Shown here one piece after another: positions 9,318 through 17,541 of a DNA stretch of 64,000 nucleotides (position 1 is its first letter; each line of letters starts with the position of its first letter). The stretch lies in NCBI RefSeq assembly GCF_003478505.1, contig NZ_QUFI01000015.1, forward strand, positions 1 to 64,000. The letters run 5' to 3'. Under the pieces are notes generated by a model. It searched no databases. It saw only the letters and a list, made by a program, of their open reading frames with translations, and was not told the DNA's origin. The position numbers and the translations under genes were made by a program. Source of the stretch: Clostridium sp. AF27-2AA. Its GTDB lineage: Bacteria > Bacillota > Clostridia > Lachnospirales > Lachnospiraceae.

Positions 9318-9400
9318 TGTTCTATCTTAACAACATTTTAATAAAAAGACCCCCAATGCAACCCCAAAACCCTTGCATCGAAAGAGAGGAGATAGACTTG

Positions 9401-10114
9401 ATGAAAAAACTGATCGGACTGATTCCTTTGTATGACGATGACAAGGACAGCTACTGGATGCTTCCCGGATACATGAAGGTTCTCGAAGCCTGCGGAGCCC
9501 TTCCGGTCATGCTTCCGTTAACCACGGATCCGGAAGAACTGAATGACTGTTTCAGTCTTTGTGATGGCATTCTGATGACCGGCGGACACGATGTGGACCC
9601 GGCACTTTACGCAGAGACGGCAAAGAAAACCTGCGGAATACCATGCAGCAGCCGTGATAAGATGGAAGCGTATCTGTTTGAGAAAGCGTTACAGGAAGAC
9701 AAGCCGGTATTTGGAATCTGCAGAGGAGTACAGCTTATGAATGTACTGCTTGGCGGGACTCTGTATCAGGATCTTCCTACAGAACATCCATCTAAGACGG
9801 AGCATCACATGGCGTCTCCTTACGACAGGCCGGTACATAAGGTTACAGTAAAGGAAGGAACACTTCTGGCGGATATCATCGGAGCCGGAGAGCATGGCGT
9901 GAACAGTTATCATCACCAGGCGGTAAAAGACCTGGCACCAAAAGCCGAAGCCATGGCATACTCTGAGGACGGACTGGTGGAGGCCATTGCGGTACCGGAC
10001 AAAACCTTCATCGTGGGTGTGCAGTGGCATCCGGAATTTGCATTTGAAAAAGATCCGGAGTGCAGGGCAATTGTTCAGGCCTTTGTGGATGCCTGCAGTA
10101 AAAAAGAATATTGA
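9401..10114 (+). CDS. Gamma-glutamyl-gamma-aminobutyrate hydrolase family protein (class-I GATase-like)
   Basis: A 237-residue cytoplasmic hydrolase of the peptidase C26/PuuD group, which cleaves gamma-glutamyl amides. The nucleophile cysteine lies in FGICRGVQLMNVLLGG, the oxyanion region in MTGGHDVDPALY, and the catalytic histidine and glutamate in VGVQWHPEFAF. Length is normal. The ATG at 9401 follows AGAGGAGAT; the longer frame to 9317 would start in the terminator. It lies 77 bp before an amino acid ABC transporter, suggesting that the imported solute or its gamma-glutamyl derivative is processed. Exact substrate unknown. Confidence 0.88.
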   Translation: MKKLIGLIPLYDDDKDSYWMLPGYMKVLEACGALPVMLPLTTDPEELNDCFSLCDGILMTGGHDVDPALYAETAKKTCGIPCSSRDKMEAYLFEKALQEDKPVFGICRGVQLMNVLLGGTLYQDLPTEHPSKTEHHMASPYDRPVHKVTVKEGTLLADIIGAGEHGVNSYHHQAVKDLAPKAEAMAYSEDGLVEAIAVPDKTFIVGVQWHPEFAFEKDPECRAIVQAFVDACSKKEY

Positions 10115-10191
10115 TCCTTGACCGGCTATGGCCGTTGGGATAGATCGGGTGGAGAGGCTTCTTCACAGCGTAAAAAGAGAGGAGAATTATT

Positions 10192-11049
10192 ATGAAAAAG
10201 AAAGTAATGGTTATGGTAATGGCAGCAGCAATGGCAGCAGCAATGACAGCATGCGGCGGTTCCAAGAGCGCAACTGCAGATACTACCGCGGCAGCAGCAG
10301 ATACCACCGCAGCAGATACCGCAGCAGAATCTAAGGCAGATGATACCACCGCAGCAGCAGACACTTCCGATAAGACCTGGGTCATCGCAACCGATACAGC
10401 TTTTAAACCTTTCGAGTATACGGATGAGAGCGGCAATTTTGTAGGTATCGATATGGATATCCTCAAGGCAATTGCAGAGGATCAGGGCTTCAAGTATGAT
10501 ATACAGGTACTTGGCTGGGACGCTTCCATCGCAGCATGCCAGGCTGGTCAGGCAGACGGTATGATCGCAGGCGCATCCATTACCGATGAGCGTAAGAGCT
10601 CCGGCTGGATCTTCTCTGATGGCTACTATGATGCAAATCAGAGCATGGCAGTTGCAGAGAACTCTGACATTACCGGCTTTGACGATTTGAGCGGAAAGAA
10701 GGTTGCAGTTAAGACCGCATCCATGAGTGCAGATTACGCAGAAAGCATCAAAGACCAGTACGGATTTGAGATTACCTACTTTGAGGATTCACCGACCATG
10801 TATCAGGCAGTTGTAGGCGGTCAGGTAGCTGCATGCTTCGATGATACCCCGATCATGGCAAGCAACATCAAGGATACTGGCATTGCCATGAAGCTGGTAG
10901 ATGGCACCGGCAATGATCCGGCTGAGTACGGCTTTGCAATCTTTGATGACAGCAAGCAGGAGCTGGTTGATATGTTCAATGCTGGTTTGAAAGACATCAA
11001 GGACAACGGCACCTACGACGAGATCATCGCAAAATATTTAGGTGAGTAA
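10192..11049 (+). CDS. Polar amino acid ABC transporter, substrate-binding lipoprotein
   Basis: A 285-residue lipoprotein: basic start, hydrophobic Met/Ala core and lipobox AAMTACGG with the lipidated cysteine at about residue 21. A Thr/Ala/Asp-rich flexible linker (to about 60) leads to a type II periplasmic-binding fold (WVIATDTAFKPFEYTDESG, GIDMDILKAIAEDQG, FDDLSGKKVAVKT). This is the glutamine/histidine/cystine-type family that delivers a polar amino acid to the permease encoded next. GAGGAG precedes the ATG. A strong hairpin at 11104-11131 separates it from the permease, as expected for a subunit made in excess. Confidence 0.93.
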   Translation: MKKKVMVMVMAAAMAAAMTACGGSKSATADTTAAAADTTAADTAAESKADDTTAAADTSDKTWVIATDTAFKPFEYTDESGNFVGIDMDILKAIAEDQGFKYDIQVLGWDASIAACQAGQADGMIAGASITDERKSSGWIFSDGYYDANQSMAVAENSDITGFDDLSGKKVAVKTASMSADYAESIKDQYGFEITYFEDSPTMYQAVVGGQVAACFDDTPIMASNIKDTGIAMKLVDGTGNDPAEYGFAIFDDSKQELVDMFNAGLKDIKDNGTYDEIIAKYLGE

Positions 11050-11103
11050 TTTCGCTTAGAAACCAGAGGATGCGCCGCCGGCGCTTCCACGATATGGAAA
11101 CAA

Positions 11104-11131
11104 GGCAGGCCCGCGCAATGCGGGCCTTGCC
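11104..11131 (+). other. Intercistronic hairpin between binding protein and permease genes
   Basis: GGCCCGC (11108-11114) pairs with GCGGGCC (11120-11126), with an extra GGC/GCC pair outside. No U-tract follows, so it is more likely a processing or mRNA-stabilising hairpin than a terminator. A smaller GCGCCGCCGGCGC hairpin lies just upstream, near 11081. Confidence 0.6.
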
Positions 11132-11172
11132 GACTGTAACACTAAAACAAAGAAAGAAAAGGGTGAGGCATT

Positions 11173-11853
11173 ATGATCAAGATTATCACCACCTACGGAC
11201 AGCTTCTTCTGCTTGCAATGGGGCGGACCCTGCTGCTTGCATTCTTAGGTTTGATTTTCGCGTGTATTCTGGGAATGATCTTCGGACTTCTCAGTGTAGT
11301 TAAGAATAAGGCATGCAACATCATTGCACAGATCTTCGTATTCGTAATACGTGGTGTGCCAATGATCGTGCTGGCCTTCTATGTATTCTTTGGTATTCCG
11401 TATCTGCTCAATACGATTCTGGGTATCGGAAACGGCTTTACGCTGTCAGCACTTCAGGCCGGCGTTATCTGCCTTGCCTTAAACTGCGGCGCTTATATGG
11501 CTGAGATCATTCGTGCCGGCATCCAGTCTGTGGATATCGGTCAGATGGAGGCCGGAAGATCTCTGGGTCTTCCATATTGGAAAACTATGAGAAAGATCAT
11601 TCTTCCCCAGGCAATCCGCACCATGATCCCGAGCATCATCAACCAGTTCATCATCACCGTAAAGGATACCTCCATTCTGTCCGTTATCGGTTTTCCGGAG
11701 CTGGTTCTGGCTGCAAAGAATGTGCAGGCAGGTACCTTTAAGTCCTTTGAGACCTGGACCATTGTCGGAATCATGTATCTGATCGTCATTACGATCCTGT
11801 CTTATCTTGCAAAAATGGTAGAGAGGAGGGTGAACCGTGGAGTTAAACGATAA
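11173..11853 (+). CDS. Polar amino acid ABC transporter, permease
   Basis: A 226-residue membrane protein of the HisM/GlnP family with about five helices. The EAA loop that docks on the ATPase is visible as [40 protein letters not shown] near residue 57 is typical of amino acid permeases. It forms a homodimeric channel with the neighbouring ATPase and binding protein. The coding end overlaps the ATPase gene by 17 bp, indicating coupling. Confidence 0.95.
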   Translation: MIKIITTYGQLLLLAMGRTLLLAFLGLIFACILGMIFGLLSVVKNKACNIIAQIFVFVIRGVPMIVLAFYVFFGIPYLLNTILGIGNGFTLSALQAGVICLALNCGAYMAEIIRAGIQSVDIGQMEAGRSLGLPYWKTMRKIILPQAIRTMIPSIINQFIITVKDTSILSVIGFPELVLAAKNVQAGTFKSFETWTIVGIMYLIVITILSYLAKMVERRVNRGVKR

Positions 11854-12583
11854 AACTGTAAAGATCAAAGTCGAGAAGCTTCGCAAATGCTTCGGCGACC
11901 TGGAGGTTCTGCGGGATATTTCCACAGAAATCCATGAGGGCGAAGTGGTTGTTATTCTGGGACCGTCCGGTTCCGGTAAATCTACCTTCCTGCGCTGCTT
12001 AAACAAGCTGGAGACTACGACTGCCGGAAGCATTGTGATCGATGGCGTTAATATTTCAGAGAAAAAGGTAAACATGAATAAGGTGCGTGAGAACATCGGT
12101 ATGGTGTTCCAGCATTTCAATCTGTTCAACAATATGGATGTGCTCCATAATCTGATGCTGGCTCCGACGGAGCTGAAAAAAGCAGACAAAAAAGAAGCGA
12201 AAGAGCGGGCGATGGCTATGCTGAAGCGGGTCGGTCTTGCCGAAAAGGCAGATGCGTATCCATCCCAGCTTTCCGGCGGACAGAAGCAGCGAGTTGCCAT
12301 TGCGCGCGCACTGTGCATGAAACCGGACATCATGCTGTTTGATGAGCCGACCTCTGCACTGGACCCGGAGATGGTCGGTGAGGTACTGGCGGTTATGAAG
12401 CAGCTTGCCGCAGACGGCATGACCATGGTCATCGTGACCCATGAGATCGGTTTTGCCAGAGAAGTGGCTGACCGTGTTATCTTTATGGACGGCGGTTACA
12501 TTGTGGAGGAAGGAACTCCGCAGGAGGTTATCTTAAATCCAAAAGAGGCACGTACCATCAGTTTCCTGAATAAGGTACTTTAG
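11837..12583 (+). CDS. Polar amino acid ABC transporter, ATP-binding protein
   Basis: A 248-residue ABC ATPase of the GlnQ/HisP type: Walker [11 protein letters not shown] (about 37-46), Q-loop MVFQHFNLF, signature LSGGQKQR, Walker [15 protein letters not shown], and switch histidine in VTHEIGF. It powers the transporter made with the two upstream genes. The start is GTG at 11837 after GGAGGG, inside the permease 3' end. Confidence 0.96.
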   Translation: MELNDKTVKIKVEKLRKCFGDLEVLRDISTEIHEGEVVVILGPSGSGKSTFLRCLNKLETTTAGSIVIDGVNISEKKVNMNKVRENIGMVFQHFNLFNNMDVLHNLMLAPTELKKADKKEAKERAMAMLKRVGLAEKADAYPSQLSGGQKQRVAIARALCMKPDIMLFDEPTSALDPEMVGEVLAVMKQLAADGMTMVIVTHEIGFAREVADRVIFMDGGYIVEEGTPQEVILNPKEARTISFLNKVL

Positions 12584-12597
12584 ACGGAGGTGCAGCC

Positions 12598-13197
12598 ATG
12601 GAAAAATATGTGATCACCATCTCCAGACAATACGGTTCCTTCGGACGCCTGGTGGCAAAAAAGCTTTCAGAGCAGCTCCATATTGATTTTCTGGATCGTG
12701 ACATTGTCGAGGAGACCGCGAAGCGGATGAATACCTCGGTTAAGCAGATCAGCCGGGAAGAGGAAATCACCCACTCTAAATTTTCGTATCTCAGCTATCC
12801 CTTTGGACTGGGTACACCGGATGTGAGCGATGAGATCTTTCTGGTACAGCAGAGCATCATTGAGGATTTTGCCAGAAAGGGCTCCTGTATTATCGTGGGA
12901 CGCTGCGGCGCCTACTGTCTCAGGAATGAGCCGAGACTTCTGCGGGTTTATATTTATGCACCTTATGAAGTCCGCTTAAAGAACTGCGTGGAGTACTTCG
13001 GCATGACCGGAAAAGAAGCCGTGCGGGCCGTGAATGAGGCCGATAAGGCGCGGGAGCATTATCACAAAAAATATATCCCCGGATATCAGAGCGATACGTT
13101 AAACAGCGACCTGTGCATCAACAGCGCATATTACAGTATCGAGGAAGCAGCCGAGCTGATCACGCAGGCAGCGCGGATGAAGTTTGGGGAGATATAA
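12598..13197 (+). CDS. Cytidylate kinase-like family protein
   Basis: A 199-residue P-loop protein of the cytidylate-kinase-like group: ITISRQYGSFGRLVAKKLSE is the nucleotide-binding N-terminus, FLDRDIVEETA follows, and SCIIVGRCGAYCL is the second conserved strand. The group is common in Clostridia; most members lack a proven substrate and some are fused to transport or regulatory domains. It lies 14 bp after the ABC ATPase gene and ends the operon. The foldback element begins directly at its TAA stop. Confidence 0.85.
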   Translation: MEKYVITISRQYGSFGRLVAKKLSEQLHIDFLDRDIVEETAKRMNTSVKQISREEEITHSKFSYLSYPFGLGTPDVSDEIFLVQQSIIEDFARKGSCIIVGRCGAYCLRNEPRLLRVYIYAPYEVRLKNCVEYFGMTGKEAVRAVNEADKAREHYHKKYIPGYQSDTLNSDLCINSAYYSIEEAAELITQAARMKFGEI

Positions 13198-13407
13198 AAA
13201 TTTAAGAGCGTACAGCACTACAGGTCCGAAGCCGGTAATCCCGGCATACCGCTGCGCAAAATATGGGTATTGTGTTCGGACGATGCAGCTGACAGATGTT
13301 TGCGGATAGTCGGACAAGATGTCCGCCTTCCTCAAACACCAGTCGCTGCATAGCCGGACACGTATACCCATATTTATGCTCCGCGGAATGCCGGGATAAC
13401 CGGCTTC
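13198..13407 (+). repeat. 180-bp foldback element, copy A (core 13228-13407)
   Basis: The outer 20-base arms (13228-13247 and 13388-13407) pair at 19 of 20 positions. Inside them an 11-bp arm (13260-13270 with 13364-13374), a GTGTTCGG/CCGGACAC arm, an ATGCAGC/GCTGCAT arm, a GTTTG/CAAAC arm and an apical CGGAC-AAGAT-GTCCG hairpin continue the rod almost to the centre. The 5' flank begins at the stop codon of the preceding gene. Copy B (32171-32379) is nearly identical; copy C (32510-32690) keeps the fold with different arms. Read as RNA it would be one long structured hairpin in the 3' UTR. Confidence 0.93.
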
Positions 13408-13441
13408 TATTGTATTGGCTCCACTAAGAAAAGATAGACAC

Positions 13442-13500
13442 AGCCAGAACGGTACTGATAAAAGCCATGATTTCCAGCTTTTATCAGTACCGTTCTGGCT
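13442..13500 (+). repeat. 24-bp perfect inverted repeat following copy A
   Basis: Bases 13442-13465 pair perfectly with 13477-13500 around an 11-base loop. The same hairpin, with a few changes, follows copy B at 32415-32475, so it belongs to the repeated unit. Copy B has a U-tract after it and looks like a terminator; here the following bases are TGCGTT, so termination is less certain, and they form the -35 box of the adenosine deaminase promoter. Confidence 0.85.
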
Positions 13501-13528
13501 TGCGTTGGCGGCGAAAATCTCCTACAAT
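13500..13528 (+). promoter_or_regulatory. Promoter of the adenosine deaminase operon
   Basis: TTGCGT (13500-13505) and TACAAT (13523-13528) are spaced 17 bp. The -35 box begins at the last base of the inverted repeat. Predicted start is near 13535. Confidence 0.6.
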
Positions 13529-13572
13529 AGGAAGAAGGAGAATCTTGCAAATTGTACATGAGGTGGAATTTT

Positions 13573-14580
13573 ATGAAGCAGAATGGATGTTACATTGACC
13601 TTCACGCCCATCTGGACGGAAGTGTTACCGTAGATATCGCGAAAAAACTGGCGGCGCTGCAGAACATTGCGCTGCCAACGGACAATGACGAGGAGCTTCT
13701 GGCACTGCTTTCCGTGCCGGATTCCTGCGAGAGCTTAAATGACTTTCTGCAGTGCTTTGAACTGCCGGGACGCCTGATGCAGACGCCGGAGGGACTGCAG
13801 AATGCAGTGACCCTGGTGCTGGAAAATATGGCACAGGACGGCGTGATCTATGCGGAGCTGCGCTTTGCGCCGCAGTTTCATACCCTTGGCGGCATGACCC
13901 AGGAGCAGGCGGTGCAGGCGGCAGTTGCAGGACTGAAAAATGCTCCGATTCCGGGCAATCTGATTCTGTGCTGCATGCGCGGCGAGGGCAATGAAAAGGC
14001 AAATGAGGAGACCCTGGCACTGGCGAAGAAATACCTGGTGAAGGACCACGGTGTAACAGCCATGGATCTGGCCGGAGCGGAGGCGCTGTTTCCGACTGTG
14101 AATTATCTTGGCTTGTTCGAAGAAGCGAAAGAGGCCGGAATTCCGTACACGATACATGCCGGGGAGGCAGACGGACCGGAGAGCGTGCGGACAGCTATCC
14201 AGACTGGAACAAAACGCATCGGCCACGGGGTACGCAGCATGGAGGATGAAGCTGTGATGGAGCTGATTCGGGAAAAGGGCATCACCCTGGAAATGTGTCC
14301 CACCAGTAACCGCCAGACCCACGCCATTCTGGATATGAAGCAGTATCCGCTGGTGCGCTTTTTAGAGAGCGGCATCCGCGTGACCGTGAATACTGATGAT
14401 ATGGGCATTGAGCGTACCTGCCTGTCAAAGGAATTTGACTATCTGAAACGGGAGTTTGGACTGACTGAAGAACAGCAGAAGCAGGTGGTGCTGAACGCGA
14501 CGGACGCAGCCTTTGCCAGTGAAGAGACAAAAAAGATGTTGCGGGAGAAGATTTTGAAAGTCTATGGAGCATCCTTATGA
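13573..14580 (+). CDS. add: Adenosine deaminase
   Basis: A 335-residue zinc TIM-barrel enzyme that deaminates adenosine or deoxyadenosine to inosine in purine salvage. Visible motifs: DLHAHLDGS (zinc histidines), YAELRFAPQ, HAGEADGPES (zinc His and catalytic Glu), GHGVRSMED, and NTDDMGI (zinc Asp). The ATG at 13573 has GAGGTGG upstream; the frame could extend to a TTG at 13552, which would overlap that site. Its stop overlaps the next start by four bases. Adenine deaminase is a less likely alternative. Confidence 0.93.
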   Translation: MKQNGCYIDLHAHLDGSVTVDIAKKLAALQNIALPTDNDEELLALLSVPDSCESLNDFLQCFELPGRLMQTPEGLQNAVTLVLENMAQDGVIYAELRFAPQFHTLGGMTQEQAVQAAVAGLKNAPIPGNLILCCMRGEGNEKANEETLALAKKYLVKDHGVTAMDLAGAEALFPTVNYLGLFEEAKEAGIPYTIHAGEADGPESVRTAIQTGTKRIGHGVRSMEDEAVMELIREKGITLEMCPTSNRQTHAILDMKQYPLVRFLESGIRVTVNTDDMGIERTCLSKEFDYLKREFGLTEEQQKQVVLNATDAAFASEETKKMLREKILKVYGASL

Positions 14581-15200
14581 TAAATCGCGAAGACATGATG
14601 GAACTGACCCGGCGCATGACACCGGCCCGCTCCTCTGTGGGGCGGATTGCCGGTGCTTATTTTGATGAAGAGGGTTATGTGGATGGAACCTTCAATACGA
14701 ATTTTTTAAAGCTGTCCACACCGGAGCGCACAAAGAATTTAAACCTTGCAAAGACGGTGCTATTTTCCACTACCAACGAACAGCTGCGGGAATACCGCAT
14801 CCCGGACAGCGCAAGAAAGCCGGGCGGCCTGTGGCAGCTTCTGAATGCCATCAAGCGGGATGGCATGAAAAATGACGCGTCCCTGGATCTGTTTTATGAG
14901 GTATTCGGTGAGCATTTTCAGCCAGGATATCCGTATGCGGTCTTTCTGTTTCATGGCCGGTATGATGTGCCGGTGAAGGGTACCGACAAGGAATGGCAGG
15001 AAGGATCGGAGGAGATTTACGAGTACCTGATCCTGACGGTCAGTCCGCTGACCGGAGAGTACGAACCGGGAGAGCCGGAGTTTGGTTTTCTGTATCCGGC
15101 CTTTAAGGAGCGGGGAGCGGCGATGAATTTTGTAAATATTTTTGAGAAAAATCCGGCACGGGTACACCGGGAACTAGGCGCCTGGATGCTGCAGGGATGA
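14577..15200 (+). CDS. DUF4317 family protein, short form
   Basis: A 207-residue soluble protein with the DUF4317 N-terminal pattern: NREDMMELTRRMTPARSSVGRIAGAYFDEEG, an NFLKL segment, PGGLWQLLNAIKRDGMKND, and VFLFHGRYDVPVK...EWQEGSEEIYEYLI. DUF4317 proteins are frequent in Lachnospiraceae, and those I know are clearly longer, so this looks like a version lacking the C-terminal half, though the frame ends cleanly. Function unknown. It overlaps the adenosine deaminase stop (ATGA) and precedes a J-domain gene, so the four genes 13573-17505 are probably one transcription unit. Confidence 0.75.
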   Translation: MINREDMMELTRRMTPARSSVGRIAGAYFDEEGYVDGTFNTNFLKLSTPERTKNLNLAKTVLFSTTNEQLREYRIPDSARKPGGLWQLLNAIKRDGMKNDASLDLFYEVFGEHFQPGYPYAVFLFHGRYDVPVKGTDKEWQEGSEEIYEYLILTVSPLTGEYEPGEPEFGFLYPAFKERGAAMNFVNIFEKNPARVHRELGAWMLQG

Positions 15201-15223
15201 GACAGATGAACGGAATGAGATAG

Positions 15224-16387
15224 ATGAGTGGGAAGAGAGACAGCGGAGCAATGAAAGCAGCACAGGCGGTGCGGATTCTGGCATTGGCAGCAGAGGATGA
15301 TTTTGAAGCCGCAAAGAAAAAATACCGGAAGCTGATGGGACAGTTCCACCCGGACTCAGCTGGCGCAGGTGAGCCGGAGTATGTACGGCAGGAGTATGTA
15401 AGACGTTCTCAGGAAATCAACGAGGCATACCGGGTGATCCGGGGAGTCTGGGAGAACGGAGAATGGGAGCGGGTGCGGAGCCTGTGTCTGGAAATGACAG
15501 AAGGGCCGGTATCCGGGCGAAGCGGATTGAACACTTCTGGAATGTGGAACAGTGGGAAAAAACGCAGCAGACGTGCAACAGAGAACACATCCTGGCACCC
15601 ATATGAGAATGGCAAAATAAATGAAGCAGCTTTTTGCGAACGCAACATTTATTGTCATTACAGTATGAAACCAGAATCAGAGACTCCGCTCTATTACAAA
15701 GCTGCCCGGGGCCGGTATTACTGGAATCCGGAGGAGGAAGCGTTTTCACTGTTCCTTACCAGTCTTCACCATGCATCGAAGGAGTTGTTGGAGCAGGCAG
15801 AGGAGCAGTGGATGGTATCTGGCGGTCATGACAGAGCTGGAACAAATCCCCGAAGCCGCCGGGAGTGGCAGGAGGGCGGCAGACTCAGCTCCGAGGAGCG
15901 TTTTGCCCGCCAGGCCAGACTGGTGCAGCTGTTAGCCGGGCAGTTTCTGCATCCGGTGGAGACCCTGCAAAAGTTATCCGAACCGGCACAGACCGACAAA
16001 AGCGGCAGGCCCATCTATCATTTCCAGGCTTTTCTGGGCAGCGGACCCTATGGTACTTACGGAAAACAGGTGGCTGGGTTAAAGGCGGGAGACTGGCTGT
16101 TTCCGGAAGCCTTTCAGGGCAGTAAGATCATGGTAAAGACGGAAGATGGGAAAAGCCTCGGACATCTCTCTTTTTCGGAGGACTGGCTGTATTTCTGCCT
16201 GATTCCGCTTTTGAAGAAACGCCATGGACAAATCAAGATGGTGGTGCGCCAGGTGCAGAATGGAAGAAAAAATGGCAGGCGCCAGCCTGTAGCGGAGATT
16301 GATCTGTATTTCCGTATGGAAGCGGGCGCCTCGTGGCATGCTGATAGTGATGAGAATCTGGAAATCGCGGAGATTCTGAACCGATGA
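15224..16387 (+). CDS. J-domain (DnaJ-like) protein with an unknown C-terminal region
   Basis: A 387-residue protein. Residues about 10-75 form a J-domain with the HPD tripeptide (QFHPDSAG, near residue 42) preceded by KKKYRKLMG and followed by SQEINEAYRVI; this motif stimulates the ATPase of DnaK. The remaining 300 residues have no zinc-finger repeats, Gly/Phe linker or CTD pattern of DnaJ and match no family I recognise. A basic, low-complexity region (about 100-125) links the parts. It is probably a dedicated co-chaperone, client unknown. The start at 15224 has no clear ribosome binding site; an ATG at 15251 is an alternative. Confidence 0.78.
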   Translation: MSGKRDSGAMKAAQAVRILALAAEDDFEAAKKKYRKLMGQFHPDSAGAGEPEYVRQEYVRRSQEINEAYRVIRGVWENGEWERVRSLCLEMTEGPVSGRSGLNTSGMWNSGKKRSRRATENTSWHPYENGKINEAAFCERNIYCHYSMKPESETPLYYKAARGRYYWNPEEEAFSLFLTSLHHASKELLEQAEEQWMVSGGHDRAGTNPRSRREWQEGGRLSSEERFARQARLVQLLAGQFLHPVETLQKLSEPAQTDKSGRPIYHFQAFLGSGPYGTYGKQVAGLKAGDWLFPEAFQGSKIMVKTEDGKSLGHLSFSEDWLYFCLIPLLKKRHGQIKMVVRQVQNGRKNGRRQPVAEIDLYFRMEAGASWHADSDENLEIAEILNR

Positions 16388-16464
16388 TTGGAAACGCGTG
16401 GATTGTAAATAAGATTTTGCGCGAGTTCATGATGAAATGTGAAAATGGAGCGTGATGATAAGAT

Positions 16465-17505
16465 ATGAAGAAACGGGATTTTTACCTGCCGTCCAGTGAT
16501 GGAAAGTCCAGGCTGCACTGTGTGGAGTGGATGCCGGAACCTGTAGGGCGTGTTGCGAATTCTCCGGAGCGCGCGGATTTGCCAGAAGGAAAGCCGGATC
16601 CGGCAGTGCAGAAATCCAGGGCGGAAATCAAACTCTGGGTCCAGCTTGTTCATGGAATGAATGAGCATATGGGCCGCTATGGGGAATTTGCCGCTTTTCT
16701 GGCTGAACACGGCATTGCCGTGATCGGACATGACTGCCTTGGCCATGGATCGACTGCTGCTTATGGAGCAACGGAACTTTCAAAAGAAGACCGAGGCTTT
16801 TTTGCAGCGGAAAACGGCGGAGCTTTTCTGCTGCGCGATATGCGCCGGGTGGCCAGTTATGGTGCAAAACGCTATCCGAATGCAAAACACATCATGCTTG
16901 GCCACAGCATGGGTTCGTTTTTGACCCGGCGTTATCTTTCGGCATATCCGGGAAAAGAACCAGACGGAGTTATCCTTCTGGGAACCGGTTTTCCGGCTTT
17001 ACCGCTGGTGTTTACCGGCGAAATGCTGGCCTCTTTATTTGGAAAACGGAAGGGAAAGCATTACCGGAGCCGTCTGCTCTATGAGCTTTCCATCGGAAAC
17101 TATAACCGGAAATTCCAGCCGGTGCGCACGGACTATGACTGGCTTACCAGAGATGAGCGGTATGTGGACCGCTTTTTGAATAATCCGCGCTGTGATTTTA
17201 TTTTTACTGTTGGTGCTTACCGCGATTTCTTCCATGAGATCCATGCGGCCGAGAAGGCAGAAATGGTGGGCTATATGCCAACAGTCATTCCGTATCTGAT
17301 CCTGTCCGGAGACAAGGATCCGGTGGGAGAGAATGGGAAAGGCGTGAAAAAGCTTGCCGCCCTGTATCGAAAGGTAGGCGTGCAGGATATCACAATGAAG
17401 CTGTATCCCGGTGCGCGCCATGAAGTGCTCAATGAGGTGAACCGGAAAGAGGTATTTGAGGATATCCTAAGGTGGCTGACAGAGAAATATAACATCATAT
17501 TCTAA
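16465..17505 (+). CDS. Alpha/beta hydrolase (monoacylglycerol lipase-like, S33 type)
   Basis: A 346-residue serine hydrolase of the Hydrolase_4/serine-aminopeptidase group, which includes monoglyceride lipases. VQLVHGMNEHMGRYGEFA gives the oxyanion region, HIMLGHSMGSF the nucleophile elbow (Ser near residue 148), LSGDKDPVG the acid, and YPGARHEVLNE the catalytic histidine. There is no signal peptide, so it is cytoplasmic. It is the last gene of the adenosine deaminase operon and converges on a MATE gene 36 bp away. Ester substrate unknown. Confidence 0.9.
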   Translation: MKKRDFYLPSSDGKSRLHCVEWMPEPVGRVANSPERADLPEGKPDPAVQKSRAEIKLWVQLVHGMNEHMGRYGEFAAFLAEHGIAVIGHDCLGHGSTAAYGATELSKEDRGFFAAENGGAFLLRDMRRVASYGAKRYPNAKHIMLGHSMGSFLTRRYLSAYPGKEPDGVILLGTGFPALPLVFTGEMLASLFGKRKGKHYRSRLLYELSIGNYNRKFQPVRTDYDWLTRDERYVDRFLNNPRCDFIFTVGAYRDFFHEIHAAEKAEMVGYMPTVIPYLILSGDKDPVGENGKGVKKLAALYRKVGVQDITMKLYPGARHEVLNEVNRKEVFEDILRWLTEKYNIIF

Positions 17506-17541
17506 AGTCTGATATCAGCGCCGTTCTGTCCGTTTGCATGC

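Noticed and set aside
13198..13407. Foldback element as a protein-coding gene or the end of an autonomous insertion sequence
   Set aside because: The frames across it are symmetrical shadows of the palindrome, no transposase lies between copies and no target duplication was seen.
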